The translations under genes were made by a program, and so were the position numbers. Under the pieces are notes generated by a model that did no database searches, was not told where the DNA came from, and was given only the letters and a program-made list of their open reading frames with translations. A stretch of 64,000 bases of DNA. It comes from Manihot esculenta (lineage: Eukaryota; Streptophyta; Magnoliopsida; Malpighiales; Euphorbiaceae). The number at the start of each line of letters is the position of its first letter. Position 1 is the stretch's first letter. Positions 1 to 9,875 of this stretch are shown in pieces. The stretch covers positions 6,264,389 through 6,328,388 of the forward strand of contig NC_035174.2 in assembly GCF_001659605.2 (NCBI RefSeq). Direction: 5' to 3'.

Positions 1-777
1 GGGTAGCATCATACGTAGATAACCAGTCCATCCCTAGAATGACATCAAAATCTGTCAACTCTAGAACCACCAGGTCAGCTGGAAGGTATCTACCCTCTAT
101 GCACACTGGACTGAACCGACAGACTGACTCTGCCAAAGATGGATCACATTTGGGTCCACTGACCCATAGAGGACACTCTAACTCAGACACCATCAGACCC
201 AACCTCTCTGCAGCTCTAGAAGAAATGAAAGAGTGAGAAGCACCGGGGTCCATTAAAGCATACACCTCGGAACACCCAATGATGAGATTACCTGACACCA
301 CCGTGTTCGACGTGTCTGCCTCCTGCTGAGTCAGGGTGAAAATCCGTGCTGGGGCTGACGGACCTGCACCTCGGGAACCCATCCCTGATGAAGAGGCTGC
401 TCCTCTTCCTCTTCCTCTACCACTGCTTGGTGGTATGGCTGAAGCTACTGGCTGTACTACACTGCCTGTACTCATCTGCTGGGATGGTGCAACTAAAGAC
501 GCCTGAGGACATTCCCGTGCATAATGTCCCTCCTGCCCACATCTATAGCAGGCTGTGGATCCCAACTGACAAGCTCCTCTATGCTGTTTGCCACACCTCT
601 TGCACACTGGAAAATCTGCGCCAGAACTGGAGCCACTACTCATTCCCAGACCCGACTTAAGCCTGTTCCAAAACTTGCCTCTCTTTCCTCTGAATTTCTC
701 CCATCTCTTCTTACTTGCACTTGCTGTACTCTGTGAGGAGGAGTCCGATGGACTCTCGGGTGTCGGAACCCTCGAGA
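1..777 (-). mobile_element. Ty3/gypsy gag-protease fragment, cut by the window edge
   Basis: Read on the minus strand, one uninterrupted frame runs from about 777 to the window edge. It carries a basic gag tail (KKRWEKFRGKRGKFWNRLKS), a CCHC zinc knuckle (CYRCGQEGHYAREC, about 520-560), a Gly/Ser/Arg-rich linker and a retropepsin domain with the active-site motif DPGASHSF (about 250) and the later VILGMDWL motif. This order is typical of chromovirus-type Ty3 elements, where gag packages the RNA and the protease matures the polyprotein. The N-terminal gag is missing: in this frame a stop appears just above the segment. The reverse transcriptase would lie to the left, outside the window. The frame is open here, so the copy may be fairly young, but it is not complete in view. 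Confidence 0.85.
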
Positions 778-2150
778 AGGGTAATGCATATGTTTTCCAA
801 GGTATTTTCCCTTGTTTTCATGTTTTGCAGTGTGAAAAGCATTGAGTTTTGAAAGAAAAGCAACAAGGGAGAAATGCAAAGGTTCGGCCGCCGAAGGTCA
901 CTTTCGGCCGCCGAACATTGCATGGTTGCGGCTTCACGTTCGGCTGCCGAAGGTGGTCTGGCCAGCCACCTATAAAAGGGCCAAGGGTCGGTGGAAGGAG
1001 GTTTTTCTCCTCCACTTGCAGCCAGAGGTGAGTTTCAGCCTCTCCTACGTTGACTTTCATGTTTTCCATGATTTTCATCAAATCTTTCAAGAGTTTTAAG
1101 AGTTTTGGTGACTTATGAAGGTTTTGAGCAAAAGAACCAAGTTTTGAAGCTTGGAGCTTTGGAAGAGCTTTTCTTCATATCTCCACGTTAGGATCCTTCA
1201 TCCTCAAGTTGTGTAAGAGGTAAGGGAAGATCCTGAGCTTCTTTGATGATTTTGAAAGGTTTTATGAAGTTTGTATGGGTAGTATGCATGTTTAGGTTTA
1301 GGTGAGGTTTTTGGTGATTTGTGGTGTTCAAACATGTTGAAGTGTTATGTGCTATGTTTGTTTGGGGTTTTAGGGTAGTTTTAGACCCCTTTGTGCATAT
1401 ATATGTGTATATGCTCGTTGGGCGTAGTTGATATGCATGTTTGTAGGTTTTTGGGCAAAGTTTGCATGAAACAGAGCAGGGTTCTGTCCTTCGGGCAAAA
1501 CCAGGTTCGGCCGCCGAACCCCTTGTGGAGGCAGTTTCGGCTGCCAAAGGTTGCCCCCGAACGCTAGGCTTTCAGTTTAGACAGAGACTTTCGGCCGCCG
1601 AAAGAGGAAGTTCGGCCGCCGAAAGTGTGTGAGTTTCGTCTCTGGACGAGACCTTCGGCCGTCGAAGGTGCCGCCGAACATGCATGAGTTTCGTCTCTGG
1701 AGTAGGGTTTCGGCCGCCGAACCTGCCGCCGAAAGTACCCTGTCCAGCTTTCTTTTGCATGTTTTGTAAATGTATAGAGATAGTGTATATGTACAGTGTA
1801 TCGAATGGTGCTTGACTTATAAGACTTGTAATCCCTTTGTGGAGTCACATGATCAGGTTATGTATGTTTCTTTTTGTTGTATGTTTATGAGCAAAACCAG
1901 GCTTACCATTATGAGTTTGATCCGCCTAGAGCCATGAGGAGCTCTAGTAGGGATTGGTAGAGCACAGAAAGAGTGCATGCACAGGTTAAGCCTTGGAAGG
2001 AAGAAAAGTTTATGTGTTTTACAGAAACTGTATGATCATGTATGGGATTTCACAGGTCTACACAGGATAGCAGGCTTACTACGGGTCCCGGCGACCTTAA
2101 GTCGATCTGGATCCTAGTGCCGGTGGCAGTTCGGTTTCCGGGCTGTTACA
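732..2150. repeat. Long terminal repeat of a Ty3/gypsy element
   Basis: The right end, TTTCCGGGCTGTTACA at 2150, is a typical LTR terminus (TGTAAC start if read on the minus strand). Copia integrase sequence resumes in frame right after it, which fixes that boundary. The left boundary is uncertain; TGTGAGG at 732 is one candidate. A TATA-like CTATAAAAGGG at about 970-980 points to plus orientation, whereas the adjoining gag-protease is on the minus strand. Either a deletion (5' LTR plus truncated gag, both minus) or a rearrangement has occurred. No primer binding site is visible next to the gag fragment. Length about 1.4 kb. Confidence 0.65.
883..1721. repeat. Dispersed TTCGG-N3-CCGAA inverted motifs in the LTR
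   Basis: At least nine copies of a 13-bp unit with TTCGG and CCGAA arms around a 3-nt loop, usually TTCGGCCGCCGAA. They start near 883, 903, 939, 1506, 1536, 1590, 1611, 1654 and 1709, several with one mismatch. Half units (CCGCCGAA) follow at about 1670 and 1725. The copies fall in two clusters, 883-951 and 1506-1732, and are far more GC-rich than their surroundings. They could be protein-binding or methylation-dense sites in the LTR; no function can be read directly. Confidence 0.8.
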
Positions 2151-4148
2151 GACTTGCTCCAGTTCATTATGTCGATGGTTTTTGCTATTATGTAATATTT
2201 GTGGACCAATACACAAAGTACATTTGATTATATCCTTTAAAGGCAAAATCTGAGGTTTATAAAATTTTTCAGTATTTCAAAAATTTATCAAAAATATCTT
2301 TAATTCTAAAATAAAGATCATTTATATAGATGGAGTGGTGAGGATGTTGCTCTTAATAAATACTTTCAAAAATATAGTATAAATCATTTACAAATCCCGC
2401 TACACACACTCCAATATAATAGTGCAGATAAACGCCATCATCGATATTTGGTTGAAACTGGTCTTATATTGTTGAAACGGATAGTTTACCATCTTCCTTT
2501 TGGACCTTTGCTTTTAAAACGATAGCTTATCTAATCAATCGTATGCCTACACCAGTTCTCAATTATGTGTCTTCCTATCTGAAATTGTTTGGTCGATTAC
2601 CAAATTATTAGTGTCTATGTGTGTTTGGATGTCTGTGTATCAATATTTAAGACCTTACATGCACTCTAAGTTTGATACTAAGTTTATTATGTGTATCTTT
2701 CTTGATTACTCTTCAAACAAAAATACGCACATTTGTTATAATATCAGTCAAAATGGGTATATTGAGTCCCGTCATATTTTATTTGTAGAGAAAACTTTTC
2801 CCTTTCTAACTCAACAATCTCTAGAGTTCTTGTCTTCGTCATGTTGATATAATGTTCCATCTTCTTATACTATTTTAATGACTATTCCGTTTATACCCAT
2901 GGTAGTTTCGTATCTCTCCTGCTGTTACTATAGACTCACAGACCACTGTGTCAACAAATGATCAACTAGTCTCATCTCTTTCGCAGTTCTCACCGAATTC
3001 CACTACTTGTTCTTCTTCAACTAAGACTGTTACTCCTCTACTGTCGAATATCGTTCTCCCAACCATAAATAATCATCCCATGATTACACATTTAAAGAAC
3101 AATATTCAAAAACTCAAAATTTTAAATCATATCTCTCAATACCCATTATCTGAAGTACCAGAACCAGCAACCATCAAACAGGCTTTAGTTGTTCCTGAGT
3201 GGCATAATGCTACGTCGAATAAATTTAACGACTTGCTTGATAATAAAACTTGGATTCTTGTTCCATATGAGTCTCATCATAATTTGGTTGGTTGTAAGTA
3301 GATTTATAAGGTTAAAAGAAATGTGAATGGCTCTATACAATGATATAAGGTCAAATTGGTAGCTCATGGATATAATCAAAGGTCAGGACTTGATTACAAT
3401 GATACATTCAGCCCAGTAGTGAAATCGATTACAATTCGTATAGTGCTAACCTTGATAGTTTCGAATTCTTGGCCATTAATACAACTTGATGTTAACAATG
3501 CATTTTTACATGGTCCTTTGCAGGAGGAGATCTTTATGCAACAACCGCATGGATATATAAAGATCCTTCGAAGTCTCATCATGTGTATAAGTTACTTAAG
3601 GCTCTTTATGGCTTGAAGCAGACGCCTAGAGCACGGTAATAAGCTCTTATGTCTTTCACTATACAATATGGTTTTAATTATCTCAATGTGGTCATCCCTT
3701 ATTTTTTTATCGGAAAGGAAACATTTGTTGTTATTTTCTTGTATATGTGGACGATCTCATTATAATAGGGAATGATTCATCATTTATATCTTGGTTTGTT
3801 TAAGTTCTGGGAAATAAGTTTTCGTTGAAAGATCCTTAGCTCCTGTCTTTATTTCTTGGTGTGGATGTTCATCAAATGACAAATGGTCTATTTATTTCAC
3901 AACATTATTATATCTAAAAGCTTCTAGAAAGAGGTAATATGGATGGGGCTAAAGCACTGTCTACTCCAATTGTCGTAGATAGCAACTTGAGAAAATCGGT
4001 TTCTAGGTCTTTTGCTGTGAATCCTGCTGCTTATCGAAAATTAATTGGAGAATTATAGTATCTTAGTCTTACTAGACCGGATATTGCTTTTATAGTTAAT
4101 AAGTTGCTGCAGTTCATGCAACATCTAAGTTAGTCGCATTGGCTAACC

Positions 4149-4745
4149 TTGAAACGGTTGCTCCGATACCTCTCCATTATTGATTTCAGTATTATTATCA
4201 CCACTCAATCAAAACTTGTTTTTCATGCCTTTTCGGATGCAGATTGGGCGGGATATCCTTCGAATAGAACTTCAACTACGGGGTTTATTTTGTATTTCGG
4301 CAAAGTATCAATAAGTTGGAGTTTTAAAAAGCAACGAACAGTTGCTCAGTCTGGTATAGAAGCTGAATATAAGACAGTGACTTCAATAGCAGCTGAAGTT
4401 CAATGGGTTAAGTCCTTGCTAACTGAACTCGACTATAAGATATCATCACCGGTCATTTACTGTGACAACATATCCACGATGTATACGTGTCAGAATCCTA
4501 TTTTTCATTCCAAGATGAAACATCTTGAAATAGATATTCACTTTGTTTGTGATTTGGTTCAACAAGGAGTTCTTCATGTTTTTCATATTTCGTCCAAGGA
4601 TCAATTAGCTGATTTATTGACAAAAATGAAATTCCATATGAACAGGTCCAAGATTGGTCTCCACGATGGATCCTTAACCTTGCAAAGAAGTGTTAGAGAT
4701 AATATTGATTTGATTTTGGAATCACAATCAAAATCAATCACTTGA
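4149..4745 (+). pseudogene. copia RNase H domain remnant
   Basis: Longest open piece of the decayed copia element (198 codons). It shows the RNase H region typical of copia pol C-termini: the DADWAG motif, the STTGF segment, KKQRTVAQSGIEAEYKTV around the central acidic residue, YCDN, and a closing LADLLTK motif. It ends inside the start of the 3' LTR, as in many copia elements. It is not an independent gene, because the upstream RT is broken by stops. Confidence 0.85.
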
Positions 4746-4895
4746 ATTTATTTTTGTTGTAACTCTATTAGAAATCATGTTATTTCGGTTTTGGAATTAT
4801 AATCAACATCAACCATCTTCTGTTATAATTATGTTAGCTTTGTATTGATGTAACTCTTTGTATATTAAACTCTCTTATATCTATTTATACCACAT
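4691..4895 (+). repeat. Probable 3' LTR of the degenerate copia element
   Basis: TGTTAGAGATAATATTG starts directly after the purine stretch GCAAAGAAG, which looks like a decayed polypurine tract. The following AT-rich 200 bp contains TTGTATATTAAACTCTC, typical of copia LTR tails. The 3' limit is a guess because no second LTR is in the window for comparison. Confidence 0.55.
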
Positions 4896-5361
4896 TAATA
4901 TTAGAAATAAAATAAATTTTTATTTTAGATAAAATTTCTTTAAATCCCTCTGTGGGAAAGCTAATTAATCTCAAGCGGATTTCAAGATATTTAACATCTC
5001 TTAATTAATTAATAACCCCCTTATCAAACCCAAATATAAAAAGTTGATGGGTCGATTTAGCCGCAAAATTTTTCTTTTGATGTTTAACTGATCAACATAG
5101 TCTTAAATTCTATCTTTGTGGTTGCTTTCTTTTCAACGGAATGCAGTTCAAAGTTCTAACATGTTTATGAGATGAATATCGATCTCTTTCTTTATTTACA
5201 GATTGATTTATGAATGATTAACAACTCTTGCTGCAACTATATATAATTTATACAGCACAGCAGGTAGTGTGTTATTTTCATATTAATTAAGTGGCTAACA
5301 ACTTTCTTCTCTTGAGGAAACTTGAAGAAAGAAAGAAAGAAAGAAACACAGGGTGCTGAGC
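4896..5361. other. Intergenic, no gene seen
   Basis: AT-rich spacer between the copia remnant and the lysine-rich gene. A short GAAA run (about 5328-5345) lies near its right end, likely in the 3' UTR of the minus-strand gene. I see nothing coding. Confidence 0.6.
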
Positions 5362-5718
5362 TCATTCACTGGGTTTGGCATTGGCAGCATTAGTTTCAGC
5401 TTCATGGAGGAGTTTGACAATTTCTTCTTTCTTTATATTGAGATCCCGAATCTTAGTTTCGAGCTTTTCAAGCTTAGCCTTTAGTTTTGTAGGATCCTTC
5501 TTATCTTCAGGATTCTTTTTCTTCTTCTCTTTTCCATCATCTTCTTTATCCTCCTTATCTTTATTGTCCTTATCTTTCTTCTTCTTCTTATCTTTAGATT
5601 TCTCTTCTCCTTCCCCTTTCTTTTTATCGCCATCCTCGTGTTTCTCTTTCTTCTCATGCTTGCCTTCCTTCTTTTCAACTTTATCTTCATGTTTATGCGA
5701 TTCTTCTGTTTCTCCCAT
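5362..5718 (-). CDS. Small lysine/glutamate-rich protein with C-terminal coiled coil
   Basis: Single-exon frame of 118 aa from ATG at 5718 to TGA at 5362. Residues 1-75 are almost entirely Lys, Glu and Asp (KKEGKHEKKEKHEDGDKK and similar runs). Residues 76-112 form a regular amphipathic helix (KLKAKLEKLETKIRDLNIKK) likely to form a coiled coil. No signal peptide or membrane segment is present. Small charged proteins of this layout are common in plants and usually uncharacterised; some are stress- or embryo-expressed. A good TATA box sits 63 bp upstream of the ATG, which supports a real gene despite low complexity. The antisense Ser/Phe/Leu-rich frame over the same bases is a shadow. Function is not assigned. 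Confidence 0.7.
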   Translation of the reverse strand: MGETEESHKHEDKVEKKEGKHEKKEKHEDGDKKKGEGEEKSKDKKKKKDKDNKDKEDKEDDGKEKKKKNPEDKKDPTKLKAKLEKLETKIRDLNIKKEEIVKLLHEAETNAANAKPSE

Positions 5719-5780
5719 TTAATCCGAGTATGAAACGAGTTTTTTGGGTTATTCTGAAATTTCATGTGATTTGGCTCCCT

Positions 5781-5788
5781 TATTTATA
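5781..5788 (-). promoter_or_regulatory. TATA box of the lysine-rich gene
   Basis: TATAAATA on the minus strand, 63 bp upstream of the ATG at 5718. That spacing would give a 5' UTR of about 30-35 nt. Confidence 0.6.
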
Positions 5789-6771
5789 CCCTAGTCTGCA
5801 CCTTATTTTGGGGAGGATTAGTGGTAATCCACATAATTAATTGAAGGATGGATTGCATTTGTTTTTGCGAGAATTAAGAATGCCCACCACATATTTTAAT
5901 GTGTTCTCAGAAATTCAATGACCTAGTCTCTGTTTTTTTTTTTTCCTTGTGGTTTCATGGGACAAAAAGAAAATAATATGCTCATATTATAGTTGTGGCC
6001 AAAATAACATGAGACTCACCGTTAGAAATTTCCTTGCACTACATTTACAGAAGAAACCAATCAGGTGTGAAAGCCTTACTATTTGTGTGGACCAAGAACA
6101 ACCTAGATCTTTGACGTTTTTGAGTACCATTTTGAAAGGCACAGTGCAGTGCAGGTGAATTATTTTGTTATAGGGCCTAATGTCTCTTAGCATACTGCAA
6201 CACCATTGTCCTCAAAAGTTAACTTTTTTGAAAATTATGTCTCAAAGCTGCCGATTGCCAAACTTGCATCTTCATCCCTAACATCTGCTGAATTAAGCCA
6301 ATTACTCCAATCAAAGTTAAACTATAATAATAATAATAATGCAGAGCTCAATGCCCTGTAATTAAACTCGTCAACATACAAAAATTAAACCAGCTGTGAA
6401 AGAAGACATATTTTACTGTTATAAAAAATTGCAGCTTTTTATAGTTTAAAAAGTAGCATTGCAATGTTTAAACTTTCCTTCCCTCCCATTTTACTGGCTC
6501 TAAAATTTTCTTTCTTTAATCTTCAATCTGCCTCCTTCCCCGCTTCTTTCTCTTATTCCCAAGTTTTCAATTGGGGGATAAAAAAAAATAATAATAATAA
6601 ATGATGCCAACCTGCCACTTTCTTTTCACACCTCATTAGGTTTATTATGGACATCCTTTTTCAACCAAAAACAGTCCTTTGCTCTGATTGTTTCAACTTT
6701 CACATTCTCCCCCTGTTCTGGTGCCCAAAAATTTTAATTTCTGCTATTACTATATATCCACTCTACTAAAT
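5789..6771. other. Intergenic between lysine-rich gene and MCTP gene
   Basis: AT-rich spacer holding the upstream region of the lysine-rich gene and the 3' flank of the MCTP gene. Short AAT/TAA microsatellites lie near 6326-6340 and 6587-6600. No gene or mobile element recognised. Confidence 0.6.
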
Positions 6772-9700
6772 CTATATTAACCGATCCGATAAGCTTGGCA
6801 GCCGCCGGAAGAAGTTCAAGCTAGTCGGTGGCATGGGGTCCCGGAACATTGGGTGCCGCAGATAGTAAAATCCCAAGGCAACTGCAACCATTTTTGGAGG
6901 CACCACATAAAGAATTATTGTTATTGCCAAACACACCGCTATGAATAGCTTTGTGGCCCTTGGATCTCTCCAACTCACCAAAGCTTGAACCCGCTCCCCT
7001 TGGGTCGCAAAATCGCCCAAGACTGTTTGGACCCGGGCTGCCAAAATCCGTAACCGGTCATATCTAGCCCTGATTATTTCTGGTGGTTTTGAGCTTGGAA
7101 TAGTATCAAATTCCTCATCCAACTCATCCGGATCCACCGTCTCCGCTTGAGATAACCGTATATCCATACCCGCTGGTATTTTGGGTCTGAATCTATAGTA
7201 CCATACACCGATTAGAAACACATACAAAAACCCGGTAGGAACAATCAAATCCGGGTACCAAACAAGCACCAAATACAAAATGTGAACTAGTACTGTCGTA
7301 ACTGGATTTTTCCATCTCCGGATATTATGCAACCATTTCGCCAGCCCGACAAACCATGCAAGAACAGCCACGATCCGAAACCAATTTGCCTTACTCTTTC
7401 TCATGCTCCACGTGTGCGAATCCGCATCCAACATGTACTGAACCACCTCATGCCCCAGCGGCGGTTCGGAGCGTCCAAGCCACGAAGCAACCATTTTGGT
7501 GGCAGCTCCACGCAGTGCCTCTTGCTGGGCTACTCCAAGTGGGCGGAGATAATGCATCCTAGGAAGCAATGGCTGGCCGTACACAGCGCAAGTATCTGGC
7601 AATAAACTTGGGCAGGCAAAACGAACCGCTAATTCTATCTCTCCCATTTTCTTCAAACCCGTTCTTTGCAAAACCAACAGAGGATAGGAATTCATATACA
7701 CCTTGTTGCTCTCCAGTGTCGATACTCGTATCCGGAGTTTGCCTATACGAGTATCGAACCCCTCTTCTGGGACTGCAGGGTCAACATAGATACGACTATT
7801 GTCAAAGACGCCAATGGTCAGGACAGTGCAAGGGTCATAAACCTGCCACGTGTACTGCTCATTCCAGCGAGGATCAAAACTGTCCATGATGGTTCTTGTG
7901 CGGACCCACTTTTTGCCGTATTTAGCTACACAATAAGCATCGGTGGAACCCTTGCCTCCTTTGTTTGGATTGTGTTTCATGGGCATCAAGCCACGGGCAC
8001 CTAGAATCCCCAGCTCCAAAATCCCCATAGCTGGCTTCCATAGCTGCGTCGCCGTGGGCCTAAAATCGCTGCATACGTGCGCCGCTTCATCCAGCACATG
8101 ATAACCTCCCTCCAAGCAGAGACGGAGATGTATTCTCCCCTGGTAGCCCCCAACTACACATGTTGGTCCAACACTGGCTCCACCCTCCAATGAGAACCAT
8201 TTTGGCGCCACGTGGCGCTCATCTATGCGTTGATCAATCGAGCTCAATGGAATGATTACGTGCCCGAGAGCTATTGCTTCCTTGTTTGTACGGTCCTCCG
8301 CTACCAAGATAAGGGAGTCGTCCAGCGGCTCGCCGGCGACGAATATCATGTCCTCGTTCCAGTGAAAGGATCCACTGTGATTATTCATTGACCCTCGCCT
8401 GCTTCTTACAGATTGAAATCCTAGATGAGCCTTGACTCGAATTTCTGGCGCTGTTAATGGAGGTAGATTCGAAGCAATGAGCAGATCTTGGGCTTCAAGA
8501 ACTGTGACTCTTAAGTACCAGAGCTTGGGAGACTGGTAAACCTTTGAGCGCGTATGAGCCACATTTGGCGCATCACAGCTCCATGCTTCTCGGAAAGCAT
8601 CATCGTTTTGCGTTCCGATCCAAACGGATAATTGGATGTCGCCGGAGACCCTACTGCTATTCTGACCGTGGCTGCTTTCTAGGTGGTACCATTGAGGAGC
8701 CAATGGACTATCCGATGGGTCCCTCACAAGAACATCGGAGAGGCCGAGGCAAATGCCACCCAGGTACTGCCCCTGCGAGTCCCAAACAGAGATTTCTAAA
8801 GTCGAGCTCGCCAAATCAAGTCTGTTGAGAGCCAGTGTAAACACCTCATTCCATTCGGGCGAGTCAGTTGGCTCACCGGGTCTGTAAATCGCCGGCTTAG
8901 ATCTCATAGAATGATTCGAAGAAGTTCTGATCTTCACGAATGGACTCTCGTTGTGTGATAAACCACGTGCCTTTACTATTCTGATGAACAAATACTGCAT
9001 TGGTTCAACGAGATCGTAAGGATGGACTCTCTCAGTTTCACTAGTAAATTTTCCAGAAATCACTCTGGGAGAGAATTCTCCATCTGGCCGCCTCGATACT
9101 CTCACTCTCTCACCACCAAAAGCAGCAACTCTAGTAGTCTGCATCTTCCTCATGTCCGGGATGTAAATACCCTCTGGAGGTGGCATCGCTGGTTCTGGAG
9201 CAGGTGGTTCAGAGTGTACCTGCACCACAGGAGGTGGGGATTCTTCGATAACGACAACAGGAGGCAATTGAGATCCATCAGGAAAACGATGAGAATGAGA
9301 AATCTCAGGATGTGCAGGAACCTCAAAAGCTCTGCCTTCTTCAACAACAACAACCGCCGGAGACTTGGGCGGGTCCTGTGGTGGCGGTGCATCCTTGTCT
9401 GCGGGAGGCGGAGGCTGTTGGTCCTCGACGACCAATTCATCATAGTAACAAATTTTCAACCCAATCTCGCCTTTAATCCAGCTAAAAACACTCTTCTTTT
9501 CGAGAGGAAAATAAACAAGCCCCTCTTCACCTCTCTTGGAAAACTGAGAACCATACAACTTTACCCTTCCCAAAAAGTGGTTTTTGCGGCCGCTGCCATT
9601 GCCGTACTTCTTATCATTGAAGACCTCGATTTCCAACTCCTCAAAGTCCATATTATCCGGGTCAGAGACAATGAACTCAAGCGTCTCATTCCATTCTGGA

Positions 9701-9867
9701 TTGAGGTCCCGATACTTGGTGGAGGTTCGCTTCCTCTGGCCATCGAAGTCAGCGATGACATAGGGACTGGAGCTGCCTTGGCCATCCTTGGGAAGAAGAT
9801 CACGAGCATTGACAACTTCGACAAGCAGCTTGCGAACGGTTCCGGGAGGTTGAGACGGCGTCGTCAT
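6772..9867 (-). CDS. QKY: MCTP family protein, QUIRKY-like (four C2 domains, C-terminal membrane region)
   Basis: Intronless 1031-aa frame. A longer in-frame reading begins at a TTG; the first usable ATG is at 9867 (MTTPSQPPG), matching the start of QUIRKY-type MCTPs. C2A covers about residues 10-130 (VEVVNARDLLPKDGQGSS, then FSWIKGEIGLKICYYDE). A Pro-rich linker runs to about 270. C2B lies at about 290-420, C2C at 455-590 and C2D at 625-760 (GARGLMPMK, STDAYCVAKYGKKWVRTRT). The C-terminal PRT_C region (about 830-1031) holds two hydrophobic blocks and the conserved ending FFRRLPSLSDRL. In Arabidopsis, QKY and other MCTPs tether ER to plasma membrane at plasmodesmata, and QKY acts with the receptor kinase STRUBBELIG in organ shape. 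The Pro-rich spacer and the strong C2A match favour QKY over other MCTPs. No frameshift or missing segment seen. Confidence 0.9.
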   Translation of the reverse strand: MTTPSQPPGTVRKLLVEVVNARDLLPKDGQGSSSPYVIADFDGQRKRTSTKYRDLNPEWNETLEFIVSDPDNMDFEELEIEVFNDKKYGNGSGRKNHFLGRVKLYGSQFSKRGEEGLVYFPLEKKSVFSWIKGEIGLKICYYDELVVEDQQPPPPADKDAPPPQDPPKSPAVVVVEEGRAFEVPAHPEISHSHRFPDGSQLPPVVVIEESPPPVVQVHSEPPAPEPAMPPPEGIYIPDMRKMQTTRVAAFGGERVRVSRRPDGEFSPRVISGKFTSETERVHPYDLVEPMQYLFIRIVKARGLSHNESPFVKIRTSSNHSMRSKPAIYRPGEPTDSPEWNEVFTLALNRLDLASSTLEISVWDSQGQYLGGICLGLSDVLVRDPSDSPLAPQWYHLESSHGQNSSRVSGDIQLSVWIGTQNDDAFREAWSCDAPNVAHTRSKVYQSPKLWYLRVTVLEAQDLLIASNLPPLTAPEIRVKAHLGFQSVRSRRGSMNNHSGSFHWNEDMIFVAGEPLDDSLILVAEDRTNKEAIALGHVIIPLSSIDQRIDERHVAPKWFSLEGGASVGPTCVVGGYQGRIHLRLCLEGGYHVLDEAAHVCSDFRPTATQLWKPAMGILELGILGARGLMPMKHNPNKGGKGSTDAYCVAKYGKKWVRTRTIMDSFDPRWNEQYTWQVYDPCTVLTIGVFDNSRIYVDPAVPEEGFDTRIGKLRIRVSTLESNKVYMNSYPLLVLQRTGLKKMGEIELAVRFACPSLLPDTCAVYGQPLLPRMHYLRPLGVAQQEALRGAATKMVASWLGRSEPPLGHEVVQYMLDADSHTWSMRKSKANWFRIVAVLAWFVGLAKWLHNIRRWKNPVTTVLVHILYLVLVWYPDLIVPTGFLYVFLIGVWYYRFRPKIPAGMDIRLSQAETVDPDELDEEFDTIPSSKPPEIIRARYDRLRILAARVQTVLGDFATQGERVQALVSWRDPRATKLFIAVCLAITIILYVVPPKMVAVALGFYYLRHPMFRDPMPPTSLNFFRRLPSLSDRLI

Positions 9868-9875
9868 GGGCTCAT
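9864..9875 (-). promoter_or_regulatory. Four-codon uORF overlapping the MCTP start codon
   Basis: On the minus strand ATG-AGC-CCA-TGA begins 8 nt before the main ATG, and its TGA shares two bases with that ATG. If it lies in the mRNA, main-frame translation would need leaky scanning or stop-start reinitiation. The upstream ATG has A at -3 and A at +4. Confidence 0.45.

Larger units (their letters stand above)
2151..4895 (+). mobile_element. Degenerate Ty1/copia element, 3' part of pol plus 3' LTR
   Basis: Plus-strand remnants of a copia polyprotein in their usual order. Integrase pieces lie at 2160-2850, with the frame shifting several times (VDGFCYYVIFVDQYTKYI, then AYLINRMPTPVLN, then a C-terminal piece). 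Reverse transcriptase lies at about 3180-3800, with [31 protein letters not shown] and the catalytic YVDDLIIIG at about 3740. RNase H occupies 4149-4745, with DADWAGYPSNR and HLEIDIHF. Stops and frameshifts are frequent, so it is dead. The element begins abruptly at 2151, where the LTR interrupts the integrase; gag and the 5' LTR are not in the window to the right of it. Confidence 0.9.

Noticed and set aside
2611..2847. Stand-alone small protein at 2611
   Set aside because: It is a frame-shifted piece of the decayed copia integrase C-terminus.
5375..5722. Ser/Phe-rich plus-strand frame
   Set aside because: Antisense of the lysine-rich gene, composition is the complement of its Lys/Glu codons.
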